64,000 nt of DNA from JBGPEQ01 sp050180895 (GCA_050180895.1 JBFXDS010000015.1:22636-86635); one strand, 5' to 3'; positions 53,201-60,974 are shown, counted from the stretch's first letter. Notes: generated from the sequence alone by a model not told the origin. Made by a program: numbers and translations.

Positions 53201-53700
53201 TCCTCGAGCAGGGCGCGGCGGTCCGTCGGCTTGGCGTTGATCAGCGCGCCGACGCGCCCCTGGCTGACCAGCGCCGTCGAGTGCGCGCCCGTCGCCGAAT
53301 CGGCGAACAGCAGCTGCACGTCGCGCGCCCGCACCTCCTGCCCGTTGACCCGGTAGCTGGAGCCGCTGCCGCGCTCGATGCGCCGGCTCACCGCCAGCTC
53401 GTCGTTGTCGTTGAAGTGCGCCGGCACCTTGCGGTCCTGGTTGTCGAGCGACAGCACGACCTCGGCTATGTTGCGTGCTGGCCGCGTGGTGCTGCCGTTG
53501 AAGATCACGTCCTCCATCTCGCCGCCGCGCATCGACTTGGCGGAGGTCTCGCCCATGGCCCAGCGCAGCGCCTCGACCAGGTTCGACTTGCCGCAGCCGT
53601 TCGGGCCGACGATCCCGGTGAGGCCGGGATAGATCAGAAGCTCGGTGGGATCGACGAAGGACTTGAAGCCGGCGAGACGGAGTTTGGTGAACTGGACCAA
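50236..53700 (-). CDS. smc: Chromosome segregation ATPase SMC
   Basis: An 1154-residue SMC protein. The head is formed by Walker A VGPNGCGKSNLVEALRW at the N terminus, and signature LSGGEQALTALSLLFAVF and Walker B ICVLDEVDAPLDDANV at the C terminus. A hinge lies around residues 510-620, between two long coiled-coil arms very rich in Ala and Glu. It organises and separates chromosomes with ScpA and ScpB. The start codon appears to be TTG at 53700 (VQFTKLRLAGFKSFVDP), six bases after GGAG. Its neighbours (DsbA-like, DUF721, mutY) match other Alphaproteobacteria. Confidence 0.95.
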   Translation of the reverse strand: MVQFTKLRLAGFKSFVDPTELLIYPGLTGIVGPNGCGKSNLVEALRWAMGETSAKSMRGGEMEDVIFNGSTTRPARNIAEVVLSLDNQDRKVPAHFNDNDELAVSRRIERGSGSSYRVNGQEVRARDVQLLFADSATGAHSTALVSQGRVGALINAKPTDRRALLEEAAGITGLHSRRHEAELRLRAAEANLARLDDVIVTLESQLQALKKQARQAARYRNLNDHIRRVEATLLHLLWQEATARLAAAREALSAAAAQVGAFTGEAATAATRQAGVAADLPPLRQAEAAAAAEVQRLNHARDGLDQEEARIAAAQAEAERRAAQTEADIARESALAEDARAADSRLSAELDSLTAEAAAEGTQIAAATAAVTEAQGAVDAQEAELAAATQQIAAGEAAETAVRRRLAELEGRVARLLQRATDIAAERTRLQLEIADDSALAAARDGLAARQAAFERLQADGPALEQARADAADAETAARARLQDAQSAMARIAAEEKALAALLAANQTDLWPPLMNAVTVTPGYEAALGAALGDDLAASADAGAPLHWEMLPPADGAPALPVGAEPLASFVRGPEVLSRRLAQIGVVASEAEGRALAARLAQGQRLVSRDGAMWRWDGFSVAAGTATTAETRLRQRARLDDLRQELTGLRAALGDAEAVHAAARQAATDAAARERAWRDAFQSALRGVEAARTELDAATQRVAAATARSVALDEASAATEADVAETESQLAAARGDEAALPDLAAVREQARLLQGALADQRSRLIDCRGTQERLQREAQARGQRVGTIADERRLWAQRVAAAEQQLATLAERRAAVSAEIDGLSRRPAEIAAQRQTLLELIEAAEGKRRHAADQLAAAETQLAAAVLELKAAETRLAEAREDRVRAEAAVAQGEEHGNDVVQRIRERLDCAPEETAGIAELKADEAPPAREAVDTRLQRLLRERDNMGPVNLRAEAEAAELEQQIAGLQTERSDLVNAIARLRSGISSLNREGRERLLAAFELVNTNFGTLFTRLFGGGHAHLKLTEAEDPLEAGLEIMASPPGKRLQVMSLLSGGEQALTALSLLFAVFLTNPAPICVLDEVDAPLDDANVDRFCSLVGELAHSTSTRFLVITHHRMTMARMDRLYGVTMAERGVSQLVSVDLQRAAQMQAAE

Positions 53701-53745
53701 CGGGGGCTCCGCGGATTATCTCGGGAAGGGGTGGGCGCGCATGGT

Positions 53746-54486
53746 TCAGGTCTTCGGCAGCAGGTCGCGGATGACCTTGCCGAAGCCCGGCTGCGTGGCG
53801 CCGTCCTGCTCGTAGTCGTCGAACGGCCGGTTCGTGTATTTCGTGCCGTTGACGATGAAGGACGGCGTCGAGTCGATGCCGAACTTGCTCTGCGCCTCCT
53901 GCATGCCGGCGATGATGCGGTCGAACTGCGCCTGGTCGGCGGTGCAGCGGTCGATGTCCGCGTCCGTGAGTCCGGCGGTCCGCCCGATCTGCTTGAGCGC
54001 CGCGTCCGGGTCCGGCGCGGTGCTCCAGTCGCGCTGGCTGCGGAACAGGATGTCGAGCATGCTGTAGTAGCCGTCGCCGGGCACGCACTGGGCGAGCAGC
54101 GAGGCCCGCGCCGCCAGCTGGTCCAGCGGGAACGGCCGGAAGACGAAGCGCACCAGCCCCTTGTCGATGAACTCCGACTTGATGCGCGGCATCGTCTCCG
54201 TGTGGAAGGCCGCGCAATGCGGACAGGTCATCGAGGCATATTCGATGATGGTCACGGGGGCATCGATCTTGCCGAGTACATGCTCGTCCGGCCCGATCTC
54301 GGGCTGATCGGCCTGGGCGGTCTGCGGCGCGGCGGTAGTCTGCGGGCTGCTCGCGACCATGGCGGTCGAGGTGGAGGTCGCCGGCAACGGGGCGCTGCCC
54401 GTCGAGCGGTCTTGCATCACGAGATATCCAACGCCGGCTGCGCCGACGATGGCCAGGGCCGCTACTGCCGTTAACACATTGCGCAC
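53746..54486 (-). CDS. DsbA-family thiol-disulfide oxidoreductase
   Basis: A thioredoxin-fold periplasmic protein with active site MTCPHCAAFH, an N-terminal membrane helix (LTAVAALAIVGAAGVGYLV) and the cis-Pro segment DSTPSFIVNG. The best start is a GTG at 54486 (VRNVLTAVAAL), which has GGAGG five bases upstream. An ATG at 54552 would add 22 residues before the membrane helix. The family forms disulfides or handles similar redox steps in the periplasm. It lies 45 bp upstream of smc. Confidence 0.88.
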   Translation of the reverse strand: MRNVLTAVAALAIVGAAGVGYLVMQDRSTGSAPLPATSTSTAMVASSPQTTAAPQTAQADQPEIGPDEHVLGKIDAPVTIIEYASMTCPHCAAFHTETMPRIKSEFIDKGLVRFVFRPFPLDQLAARASLLAQCVPGDGYYSMLDILFRSQRDWSTAPDPDAALKQIGRTAGLTDADIDRCTADQAQFDRIIAGMQEAQSKFGIDSTPSFIVNGTKYTNRPFDDYEQDGATQPGFGKVIRDLLPKT

Positions 54487-54595
54487 GATCGCCTCCGCGT
54501 TCGCGGGCGAGACCAGTGACTGGTATGTGGCAGGATTCGGGTGGCGGCGCAATCCCTTGGGCCGCCGCTGGCGGCTGCGGTTGCATGTCGGCCCG

Positions 54596-54678
54596 TGCGT
54601 CCTTCGACAAGTTCAGGATGAGGGCAAATCTTGGTGGCAGAAAAAATCTGCCTCATCCTGAGCTTGTCGAAGGACGCA
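54596..54678. repeat. 83-bp hairpin repeat A, copy 5
   Basis: Full copy with arms TGCGTCCTTCGACAAGTTCA and GAGCTTGTCGAAGGACGCA. A C-to-T change in the left arm faces an unchanged G, giving a G-T wobble. It lies between the DUF721 gene and the DsbA-like gene, which run in the same direction. Confidence 0.85.
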
Positions 54679-54722
54679 CGATGTCGATCCGCGTCTCCCG
54701 TCGGCGGCGGACGCAGCGACGC

Positions 54723-55223
54723 TTACCGGCGCCGGCGCGTGGCCGCGCCGTGCAGGCTGCGGCCGAGCGTGCGCAGCGCCTGCCGCAGCCCGTCATCCTC
54801 GACCGTGTCGACGAGCAGGCCGATCTCGGCGTCGGTCTCCGGCGCGACCGGCGGCGTCGGCGCAGGCCGTGCGCCGCGCTCGACCGGCACCGGTCCCTGA
54901 TGGATCCGCAGCCGCGCCACCGCGCGGTAGCCGAAGTAGCCGTTGATGCGCTCGATGATCTGCGGCGCCAGATGCTGCAGTTCCAGCGCCAGCGCGCCGG
55001 CGACGCGCACATGCAGCGTGCCGTCGTTGCGCTCGCCGCCGGCGAAGGAGAGCCGTAGCGGCAGGCTGCGCTCGGCGATCATCGGCCCGACGATGGCGGC
55101 CCAGTCGGTGATCAGCCCGCCTTCCGCGAGCCCGTGCCGGCCGAGCGTCTTGCGCGTCACCCGCGGCAGGGTCGCCGCCAGGCTCAGCATCGCGTTCGTC
55201 CGCGAGTCGGGATCGGTCGGCAT
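54723..55223 (-). CDS. DUF721 (DciA-like) protein
   Basis: A 166-residue protein with the DUF721 domain in its N-terminal half: LPRVTRKTLGRHGLAEGGLI, DWAAIVGPMIAERSLPLRL and TLHVRVAGALALELQHLAP. The C-terminal part after about residue 110 is variable and Pro-, Ala- and Arg-rich. Some DUF721 members (DciA) load the replicative helicase; this one is divergent. It sits next to mutY, divergently, with 57 bp between starts. Confidence 0.82.
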   Translation of the reverse strand: MPTDPDSRTNAMLSLAATLPRVTRKTLGRHGLAEGGLITDWAAIVGPMIAERSLPLRLSFAGGERNDGTLHVRVAGALALELQHLAPQIIERINGYFGYRAVARLRIHQGPVPVERGARPAPTPPVAPETDAEIGLLVDTVEDDGLRQALRTLGRSLHGAATRRRR

Positions 55224-55280
55224 CGGCGCTCCGGCGGGTGGTGGAAGGGCGCGGCCCGCGCCGCTATGTTACCGGCCGCC

Positions 55281-56360
55281 ATGCCCCGCCGCCAGGAGTC
55301 GTCTCGCGCCAGGCCCGCCGCCGATCTGCCGCGGCGGCTGCTCGCCTGGTACGACCGCCACGCCCGCGCCTTGCCCTGGCGCGCGCCGCCGGGCGAGCGC
55401 GCCGATCCCTACCGCGTCTGGCTCAGCGAGATCATGCTGCAGCAGACCACCGTGGTCGCCGTCGGCCCCTACTTCCGCGACTTCCTGGCGCGCTGGCCGA
55501 CGGTCCACGACCTCGCCGCCGCCGATCTCGACGCCGTGCTGCATGCCTGGCAGGGCCTCGGCTACTACGCCCGCGCGCGCAACCTGCACAAATGCGCCCG
55601 CGTCGTCGTCGCCGAGCATGGCGGCCGCTTTCCCGACAGCGAGGCCGGGCTGCTGCGGCTGCCGGGCATCGGCGCCTACACCGCCGCCGCCGTCGCCGCC
55701 ATCGCCTTCGGCCGCAAGGCGACGGCGATGGACGGCAATGTCGAGCGCGTCGTCGCCCGCCTGTTCGCCGTGACCGATCCGCTGCCGGGCAGCAAGCCGG
55801 AACTCCGCCGCCTCGCCGGCTCGCTCACGCCCGATGCGCGCCCCGGCGACTACGCCCAGGCGATCATGGATCTCGGCGCCACGATCTGCCTGCCGCGCAA
55901 GCCCAAATGCCTGCTCTGTCCCTGGGCCGAGGCCTGCCGCGCCCGGCGCGCGGGCATCGTCGAAAGCCTGCCGGCCCGGAGTCCGAAGGCGGAGCGGCCG
56001 AAACGCCACGGCATCGTCTTCTGGGCGATGCGCAACGACGGCGCCGTGTTGCTGCGCCGCCGGCCGGAGAACGGCCTGCTCGGCGGCATGATGGAGGTGC
56101 CCTCGACCGACTGGCGCGCCGAGCCCTGGAGTCTCGACGAGGCCGTGCCCGCCGCGCCCGTCCCGGCCGCCTGGCGCCCGCTCGGTGGCGTCGTCCGCCA
56201 CGGCTTCACCCATTTCGAGCTGGAGCTGTCCCTGGTCGCCGGCCACGCGCGCACCGGCGCCGAACGCGACGGCCTGTGGTGCCCCGTCGACCGCCTCTCG
56301 GACTACGCCCTGCCCACGCTGATGAAGAAGGTCGTCAGGCACGCGTTGGCGAAGCTGTGA
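55281..56360 (+). CDS. mutY: Adenine DNA glycosylase MutY
   Basis: A 359-residue MutY that removes adenine opposite 8-oxoguanine. The catalytic Glu is in SEIMLQQTTV, the helix-hairpin-helix in LPGIGAYTAAAVAAIAF and the catalytic Asp in MDGNVERVVARL. The 4Fe-4S cluster is bound by CLPRKPKCLLCPWAEAC. The C-terminal domain is the Nudix-like 8-oxoG recognition part (LRRRPENGLLGGMMEVP, VVRHGFTHFELEL). I start at the ATG at 55281. Confidence 0.96.
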   Translation: MPRRQESSRARPAADLPRRLLAWYDRHARALPWRAPPGERADPYRVWLSEIMLQQTTVVAVGPYFRDFLARWPTVHDLAAADLDAVLHAWQGLGYYARARNLHKCARVVVAEHGGRFPDSEAGLLRLPGIGAYTAAAVAAIAFGRKATAMDGNVERVVARLFAVTDPLPGSKPELRRLAGSLTPDARPGDYAQAIMDLGATICLPRKPKCLLCPWAEACRARRAGIVESLPARSPKAERPKRHGIVFWAMRNDGAVLLRRRPENGLLGGMMEVPSTDWRAEPWSLDEAVPAAPVPAAWRPLGGVVRHGFTHFELELSLVAGHARTGAERDGLWCPVDRLSDYALPTLMKKVVRHALAKL

Positions 56361-56379
56361 TCGGCTGGGATCGACATCG

Positions 56380-56461
56380 TGCGTCCTTCGACGAGCTCAG
56401 GATGAGGGGCTTCTTCGTGCCACCAAGATTGTCCCTCATCCTGAGTTCGTCGAAGGACGCA
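56380..56461. repeat. 82-bp hairpin repeat A, copy 6 (convergent mutY / methyltransferase)
   Basis: Full copy one base shorter in the centre. The arms TGCGTCCTTCGACGAGCTCA and GAGTTCGTCGAAGGACGCA carry a compensating A-to-G / T-to-C change and one wobble. It lies between convergent genes. Confidence 0.85.
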
Positions 56462-56477
56462 GGCTGTCCGAGCCAGC

Positions 56478-57302
56478 CTATGCCCGCGCGATCATCTCCA
56501 CCGGCGCGATGGCGCCGCGCTCGATGACGGCGACGAGATTGGCCAGCTTCTGCTGGAAATCGGGACCGATGACGATGTGCGTGCCGAGCGGCGGCACGCC
56601 GGTCTCGGCGATCCGCGCCTTCGTCCTGGCGAAGAACTCGAGCGCATAGGCGCGCCGCTCGCGCTCGTTCACGACCTTGAAGCCCGCCTCCGTCAGCAGG
56701 CGCCGATAGGTGGCGTCGTCGGCGACGAAGCTCGTCGCTCCCGTCGACGCCCACGGCACCGGATAGAGGATGTCGCCCGGGCCGGTCCGCATGACGTCAT
56801 AGATGCCGAAGAAGCCGTCGGGCTTCAGCATGCGCTTGACCTGCGCGAACAGCGTCGCCTTGTCGCCGATGTTCATGCCGACATGCAGCATGTAGGCGCC
56901 GTCGAAGCTGCCGGCCGGAAAGGGCGGCTCCAGCGCGCTGCCCTGCACGAAGGCCACCTTGTCCGCGAGGCCGACGCGCTGCGACAGGCCGCGGGCGACA
57001 CGCACGAACTCGTCGGTCAGGTCGATGCCGGTGACATGGCACGTCTGGTGGTTCGCGAAATAGCGCGCCGGCCCGCCGATGCCGCTGCCGACGTCGAGCA
57101 GCCGCAGCCCCGGCCGCAGCGGGAGCTGCTCGGCGAAGGCGACCGTCGCCTCGCGCCCGCCGATATGGAACTCGTCGCCCGGCGCCAGATCGTCGGGCTC
57201 CAGCCGCTCCGGGTCCTTGCCGGATTTCCGCAGCGCCTCGATGATCGCCGCCTCCAGCGCGCCGTGCGTGTAGTGCTGTGCAACCGATTGCTCGACCGTC
57301 AT
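56478..57302 (-). CDS. Class I SAM-dependent methyltransferase
   Basis: A 274-residue methyltransferase with motif I LLDVGSGIGGPARYFA, motif II around CHVTGIDLTDEFV and a GSFDGAYMLHVGMNI post-II segment. The arrangement resembles small-molecule methyltransferases such as those for sarcosine/dimethylglycine or ubiquinone, but the substrate is unknown. I start at 57302 (MTVEQSVAQHYTHGAL). The frame continues upstream to 57419 without support. It is followed by repeat A and convergent mutY. Confidence 0.87.
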   Translation of the reverse strand: MTVEQSVAQHYTHGALEAAIIEALRKSGKDPERLEPDDLAPGDEFHIGGREATVAFAEQLPLRPGLRLLDVGSGIGGPARYFANHQTCHVTGIDLTDEFVRVARGLSQRVGLADKVAFVQGSALEPPFPAGSFDGAYMLHVGMNIGDKATLFAQVKRMLKPDGFFGIYDVMRTGPGDILYPVPWASTGATSFVADDATYRRLLTEAGFKVVNERERRAYALEFFARTKARIAETGVPPLGTHIVIGPDFQQKLANLVAVIERGAIAPVEMIARA

Positions 57303-57482
57303 GGAACCGCCCCATCCATTGCCGAATCCGCAATCATATCGCGCGTCCCCTCGTGATTTCGGCGTGACAAGTGCGGGCGAGCGGCGCGCGCTGTTCACCA
57401 CGTCTTCACGGGACGTCACCGCTTTCGCGGGAACGACATCGATGAAATGTTCGGCGGGCAGGCTCGGGGGGTCCGGCCGCCC
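57303..57482. other. Gap between methyltransferase and ccrM; repeat-C-like fragments
   Basis: About 180 bp without a gene. It holds GCGGGCGAGCGGCGCGCGCT near 57374 and GGTCCGGCCGCCCCTACA at 57471-57488, fragments of the repeat C family. The second fragment runs into the last codons of ccrM. No promoter for the methyltransferase gene is obvious. Confidence 0.4.
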
Positions 57483-58580
57483 CTACAGCTCCGCCCGGAG
57501 CTTCTGGCGCAGCAGGTCGATCGGCACGCGCTTGCCTTCCAGCCGCACGCACCAGAACTGCCAGCCGTTGCAGGCCGGCGCGCCCTGCACCAGCGCGCCC
57601 ACCTGGTGGATGGAGCCGCGGTGTTCGGCCGCGATCAGCGTGCCGTCGGCCCGCACCTTGGCGGTCCAGCGCCCGTCCGGGCTCTCCAGCACCGTGCCTG
57701 GATGCAGCAGCCCGCGCTCGACCAGCCAGCCGAAGGGGATGCGCGGCTCCTCGCGCTTCGACGGCGTGGCGACGATGTCCGGGTCCTCCATCGGCCGCAC
57801 CCTGGCGATGCGCGCCCGCGCCGCCGCGGCATACTCTTCCTCGCGCTCGATGCCGAGCCAGCGCCGCCCCAGCCGCTTCGCCACCGCGCCTGTGGTCCCG
57901 GTGCCGAAGAAGGGATCGAGCACGAGGTCGCCCGGCTTGGTCGCCGCCAGGATCACCCGGTGCAGCAGCGCCTCCGGCTTCTGCGTCGGGTGCGCCTTGC
58001 GCCCGTCGCCGTCCTTCAGCCGCTCGCCGCCGCTGCAGATCGGGATCAGCCAGTCGCTGCGCATCTGCAGTTCGTCGTTCAGCGCCTTCATCGCCGCGTA
58101 GTTGAAGGTGTACTTCGCGTCCTTGTCCTTGGCGCACCAGATCAGCGTCTCGTGCGCGTTGGTGAAGCGGCGGCCGCGGAAGTTCGGCATCGGGTTGGTC
58201 TTGCGCCAGACCACGTCGTTGAGGATCCAGAAGCCCAGGTCCTGCAGCCGCGCGCCGACGCGGTAGATGTTGTGGTAGCTGCCGATCACCCAGAGCGTGC
58301 CGTCGTCCTTGAGCACGCGCCGCGCCGCCGCCAGCCACGCGGCGGTGAAGCGGTCGTAGTCGGCGAAGCCGTCGAACCGGTCCCACGCCTCGTCGACTCC
58401 GTCGACCACGCTGTTGTTGGGCCGCAGCAGCTCGTTTTCGAGCTGCAGGTTGTAGGGCGGATCGGCGAAGATCATGTCGGCCGATCCGGCCAGCAGGTTC
58501 TCCAGGATAGGAATACAGTCCCCGACGAGTATTTCGTCGATCGCCGGCAGCCCCCCGTTCGCCCCGTTTCCGCGCCCCAT
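57483..58580 (-). CDS. ccrM: CcrM-type cell-cycle DNA adenine methyltransferase (GANTC)
   Basis: A 365-residue beta-class N6-adenine methyltransferase. The catalytic motif is FADPPYNLQL and the SAM motif is LVLDPFFGTGTTGAVAKRLG. HPTQKPEALLHRVI lies between them. The C-terminal about 85 residues (PFGWLVERGLLHPGTVLESP onward) form the extra domain that distinguishes CcrM from other DNA methyltransferases and helps recognise GANTC. In Caulobacter CcrM acts at the end of replication and controls cell-cycle genes. Three GANTC sites stand directly upstream of the start codon. Confidence 0.95.
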   Translation of the reverse strand: MGRGNGANGGLPAIDEILVGDCIPILENLLAGSADMIFADPPYNLQLENELLRPNNSVVDGVDEAWDRFDGFADYDRFTAAWLAAARRVLKDDGTLWVIGSYHNIYRVGARLQDLGFWILNDVVWRKTNPMPNFRGRRFTNAHETLIWCAKDKDAKYTFNYAAMKALNDELQMRSDWLIPICSGGERLKDGDGRKAHPTQKPEALLHRVILAATKPGDLVLDPFFGTGTTGAVAKRLGRRWLGIEREEEYAAAARARIARVRPMEDPDIVATPSKREEPRIPFGWLVERGLLHPGTVLESPDGRWTAKVRADGTLIAAEHRGSIHQVGALVQGAPACNGWQFWCVRLEGKRVPIDLLRQKLRAEL

Positions 58581-58592
58581 GGCCGCGAGAAT

Positions 58593-58662
58593 GAGTCAGG
58601 CGGAGTCCGCCGTCAATAGCTTTTGGTTCAATGAGTTATAGGCGAATGCTCTTAAACGAGTC
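58593..58662. promoter_or_regulatory. Three GANTC sites in the ccrM leader/promoter region
   Basis: GAGTC occurs at 58593-58597, 58603-58607 and 58658-58662, all within 85 bp upstream of the ccrM start at 58580. The sites should be methylated by CcrM itself. In Caulobacter, methylation of GANTC sites in the ccrM promoter shuts the gene off after replication. A similar loop is inferred here. Confidence 0.6.
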
Positions 58663-58697
58663 GAAACTGTAGGTGGTAGCAGATATATAACCGCCTA

Positions 58698-59375
58698 CTA
58701 GTTCTGGTGTTCCAGCGACGCCCATTCGTCGGTCATCGGGAGCTGCATCTGCTCGATCGGTCCGGCGAAGGGTGCCAGGATCTGCGCCACCGGCCGGAAC
58801 GACCGCCGGTGATGCCGCGTCAGGCCCAGGCGCAGCAGCGCGTCGCGATGTTCCTCGGTCCCGTAGCCGGCATTGTGTTCCCAGCCATAGCCCGGATGCT
58901 GTCGGGCCAGCAGGCGCATGAGCCGGTCGCGTGTCACCTTGGCGACGATCGAGGCGGCGGCGATCGACAGGCTCAGCCGGTCGCCGTCGACGATCGTGCG
59001 CACGGCGCAGGGCAGGTCCGGCGCGCCGTTGCCGTCGACCAGCGCGATCGCCGGGCGGAGCGGCAGCCGCGTCACGGCGCGACGCATGGCGACGTAGGTC
59101 GCGCGCAGGATGTTGATCCTGTCGATCTCCGTCACGCTGGCGCCGCCGACGCCGATCGCCGCATAGGGTCGCACCAGTCCGAATAGCTCCTCGCGCTCCT
59201 CCGCCGCCAGCTGCTTCGAGTCGTTGATGCGCCGCGCGATCCGCCGCGGCAGCCGTGCGGCGTCGAGCACGACCGCGGCCGCGATCACCGGCCCGGCGAG
59301 CGGCCCGCGCCCGGCCTCGTCGATCCCGGCCACCGGCTGCGCGTCGCACGTCCGCTCGAATCGGAATGTCGGCAT
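58698..59375 (-). CDS. rnhB: Ribonuclease HII
   Basis: A 225-residue RNase HII that removes ribonucleotides from RNA-DNA hybrids. The catalytic residues are in VAGIDEAGRGPLAGPVIAAA (Asp, Glu) and in ALVDGN, with GDRLSLSIAAASIVAKVTRD as the family signature. The block HPGYGWEHNAGYGTEEH is also conserved. I start at 59375 (MPTFRFERT); an ATG at 59387 is in frame. It is upstream of ccrM on the same strand, an order seen in other Alphaproteobacteria. Confidence 0.96.
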   Translation of the reverse strand: MPTFRFERTCDAQPVAGIDEAGRGPLAGPVIAAAVVLDAARLPRRIARRINDSKQLAAEEREELFGLVRPYAAIGVGGASVTEIDRINILRATYVAMRRAVTRLPLRPAIALVDGNGAPDLPCAVRTIVDGDRLSLSIAAASIVAKVTRDRLMRLLARQHPGYGWEHNAGYGTEEHRDALLRLGLTRHHRRSFRPVAQILAPFAGPIEQMQLPMTDEWASLEHQN

Positions 59376-59476
59376 GGCCTCTCGCATAGCGCGAGTCGCG
59401 CCCGCCGCCTAGATGGAAGATGGAAAATCGGAGCCGGCCGCCTAAGTCTTAGACAGCCTTTCCGAGGAGAACCAGG

Positions 59477-59847
59477 ATGCCGACATCTCTCAGAGACCTG
59501 TTGACCGCCGCGCGCGCCGCGGTTCCCGCGATCGCGCCGCAGGAGGCGGCGGCGCTCGCCGCCCAGGGCAAGGCCCTCATCGTCGACGTGCGCGACGGCA
59601 TGGAGGTGCAGGCGAGCGGCAAGGCCAAGGGCGCGCTGCACGTCCCGCGCGGGTCCCTGGAGTTCAAGGCCGATCGCCGTCGCATGATCCGGCATTCCGG
59701 CCCGACAAGACGATCATCCTTTATTGCGCCGCCGGCGGCCGCGCGGCGCTCGCCGGCAAGACGCTGAAGGACCTGGGCTACCCCGACGTGCGCAACCTCG
59801 GCGGCTTCCAGGACTGGCAGGCGGCCGGCGGCGCCGTCGAGACCTAG
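59477..59847 (+). pseudogene. Rhodanese-like domain protein interrupted by a frameshift
   Basis: The first frame encodes a rhodanese N-terminal half (ALIVDVRDGMEVQASGKAKG, VPRGSLEFKAD) and then turns into Arg-rich nonsense. From about 59680, another frame on the same strand encodes the second half: HDPAFRPDKTIILYCAAGGR with the active-site Cys, KTLKDLGYPDVRNLGGFQDW and a TAG stop at 59845-59847. The two halves join if about one base is missing (or two are extra) near 59674-59680. The frame break is plain; whether it is a real mutation or a sequence error cannot be told. Confidence 0.85.
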
Positions 59848-59868
59848 CGCCGCCGTCCGGCCGTCCGT

Positions 59869-60324
59869 TCAGTGCGTCGGCTCGCTCGCCCCGGCCTCCT
59901 CGACATAGACCTCGAGTTCGACCGCGCCGGCCTCGGCAAACGTCAGGGTCAGCGGGAAGGTGTCGTATTCCCGCAGTCGCTGCCGCAGGCCGAACAGCAT
60001 GAGATGCAGGCCGCTCGGCTTCAGCTCGACTGTGCTCCCCGCGGCGATGTCGATGGCTTCCACCGGGCGCATCTTGGCGACGCCGTCCTCCATGATGTGC
60101 GTATGCAGCTCGGCCCTCTCGGCGACCGGCGTCGCGGCCGACAGCAGCCGGTCGCCGGCGGCGCCCTCGTTCTTGATCGTCATGTAGATTGCGCCGGTCT
60201 TCGCGGCGCCGGCCGAGGCCCGCGCCCAGGGATGGACGATGTGGAGGTTGCCGCTCTTGACCTCGTGGGCCGCCGCCGGCGCTGCGGCCAGGGCGAGGAA
60301 GAGGGCGAGCAGGATCGTTCGCAT
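59869..60324 (-). CDS. PCu(A)C family periplasmic copper chaperone
   Basis: A 151-residue protein with a signal peptide (MRTILLALFLALAAAPAAA) and the copper-binding motif of the family: ELHTHIM, then MRPVE and GLHLMLFGL (His/Met ligands). It delivers Cu(I) to the CuA site of cytochrome oxidase, often together with SCO proteins, whose gene is 11 bp upstream on the same strand. Confidence 0.93.
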   Translation of the reverse strand: MRTILLALFLALAAAPAAAHEVKSGNLHIVHPWARASAGAAKTGAIYMTIKNEGAAGDRLLSAATPVAERAELHTHIMEDGVAKMRPVEAIDIAAGSTVELKPSGLHLMLFGLRQRLREYDTFPLTLTFAEAGAVELEVYVEEAGASEPTH

Positions 60325-60335
60325 GGGTGTTCCTC

Positions 60336-60923
60336 CTAGAGCAGCGTCTCGAGTCGCTTCGCCATCTCCGGCCCGGTGAGGTCGTGGGCCAGGAGCGAGT
60401 TGAAGCGGCCGTCGGGATCGACGACGTAGATGGCGGTGATGTGGTCCATGGTGTAGTCCGGCCCGTCGCCGACGCGCTGGTAGAAGGCGCGGTAGGCGCG
60501 CGCCACCGCCGCGATCTGCTCCGGCGTGCCGGTCAGCCCGACGATGCGGCTGTCGAAGGCCGCGACATAGTCGCGCAGCACCGCCGGCGTGTCGCGTTCG
60601 GGGTCGACGGTGATGAGCAGCGGCTGGATGCGCGCCGCCTCCGGCCCGAGCGCGTCGAGCGCCTCGGCGATGGTGTTCAGCGCGGTCGGGCAGGCGTCCG
60701 GGCAATAGGTGAAGCCGAAATAGATCAGCAGCCATTTGCCGCGGTAGGTCTGGTCGGTGACGGTGGCGCCGGTCTGATCGACCAGGGTGAACGGCCCGCC
60801 GACCGCGCCGGCGTTGTCGGCGATGCGGGTGCCGTAGTCGCTCTGATACCAGCCGAGCGCGACCGTCAGCGCCAGGACCAGGACGAGCAGCCCGAACGCC
60901 AGGGCGATGCGGCGCCGGATCAT
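60336..60923 (-). CDS. SCO1/SenC family copper-binding protein
   Basis: A 195-residue thioredoxin-fold protein with one N-terminal membrane helix (LAFGLLVLVLALTVALGWY). The copper-binding motif is FTYCPDACPT and a distal His is in DYTMDHITAIYVVDPDG. It matures cytochrome c oxidase CuA sites. I start at 60923 (MIRRRIALAFG). The neighbour PCu(A)C gene supports the copper role. Confidence 0.93.
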   Translation of the reverse strand: MIRRRIALAFGLLVLVLALTVALGWYQSDYGTRIADNAGAVGGPFTLVDQTGATVTDQTYRGKWLLIYFGFTYCPDACPTALNTIAEALDALGPEAARIQPLLITVDPERDTPAVLRDYVAAFDSRIVGLTGTPEQIAAVARAYRAFYQRVGDGPDYTMDHITAIYVVDPDGRFNSLLAHDLTGPEMAKRLETLL

Positions 60924-60974
60924 GGCCGCCTCCGCCGCATAAGGATGCACGTACCCCTCGGGCGACTCGGCCTG

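Noticed and set aside
50287..54474. A 1395-codon open frame antisense to smc and the DsbA-like gene
   Set aside because: It crosses two genes whose motifs are clear on the other strand, and its product is Arg-, Gly- and Ala-rich without any recognisable domain.
50162..54610. A 1482-codon frame on the smc strand, shifted relative to smc
   Set aside because: It shows none of the SMC motifs and contains only GC-driven Arg/Ala/Gly sequence. The true frames are smc (50236-53700) and the DsbA-like gene.
17081..56461. The 83-bp repeats as part of a CRISPR array
   Set aside because: They are palindromic, widely spaced and separated by genes; there are no regular spacers and no cas genes.
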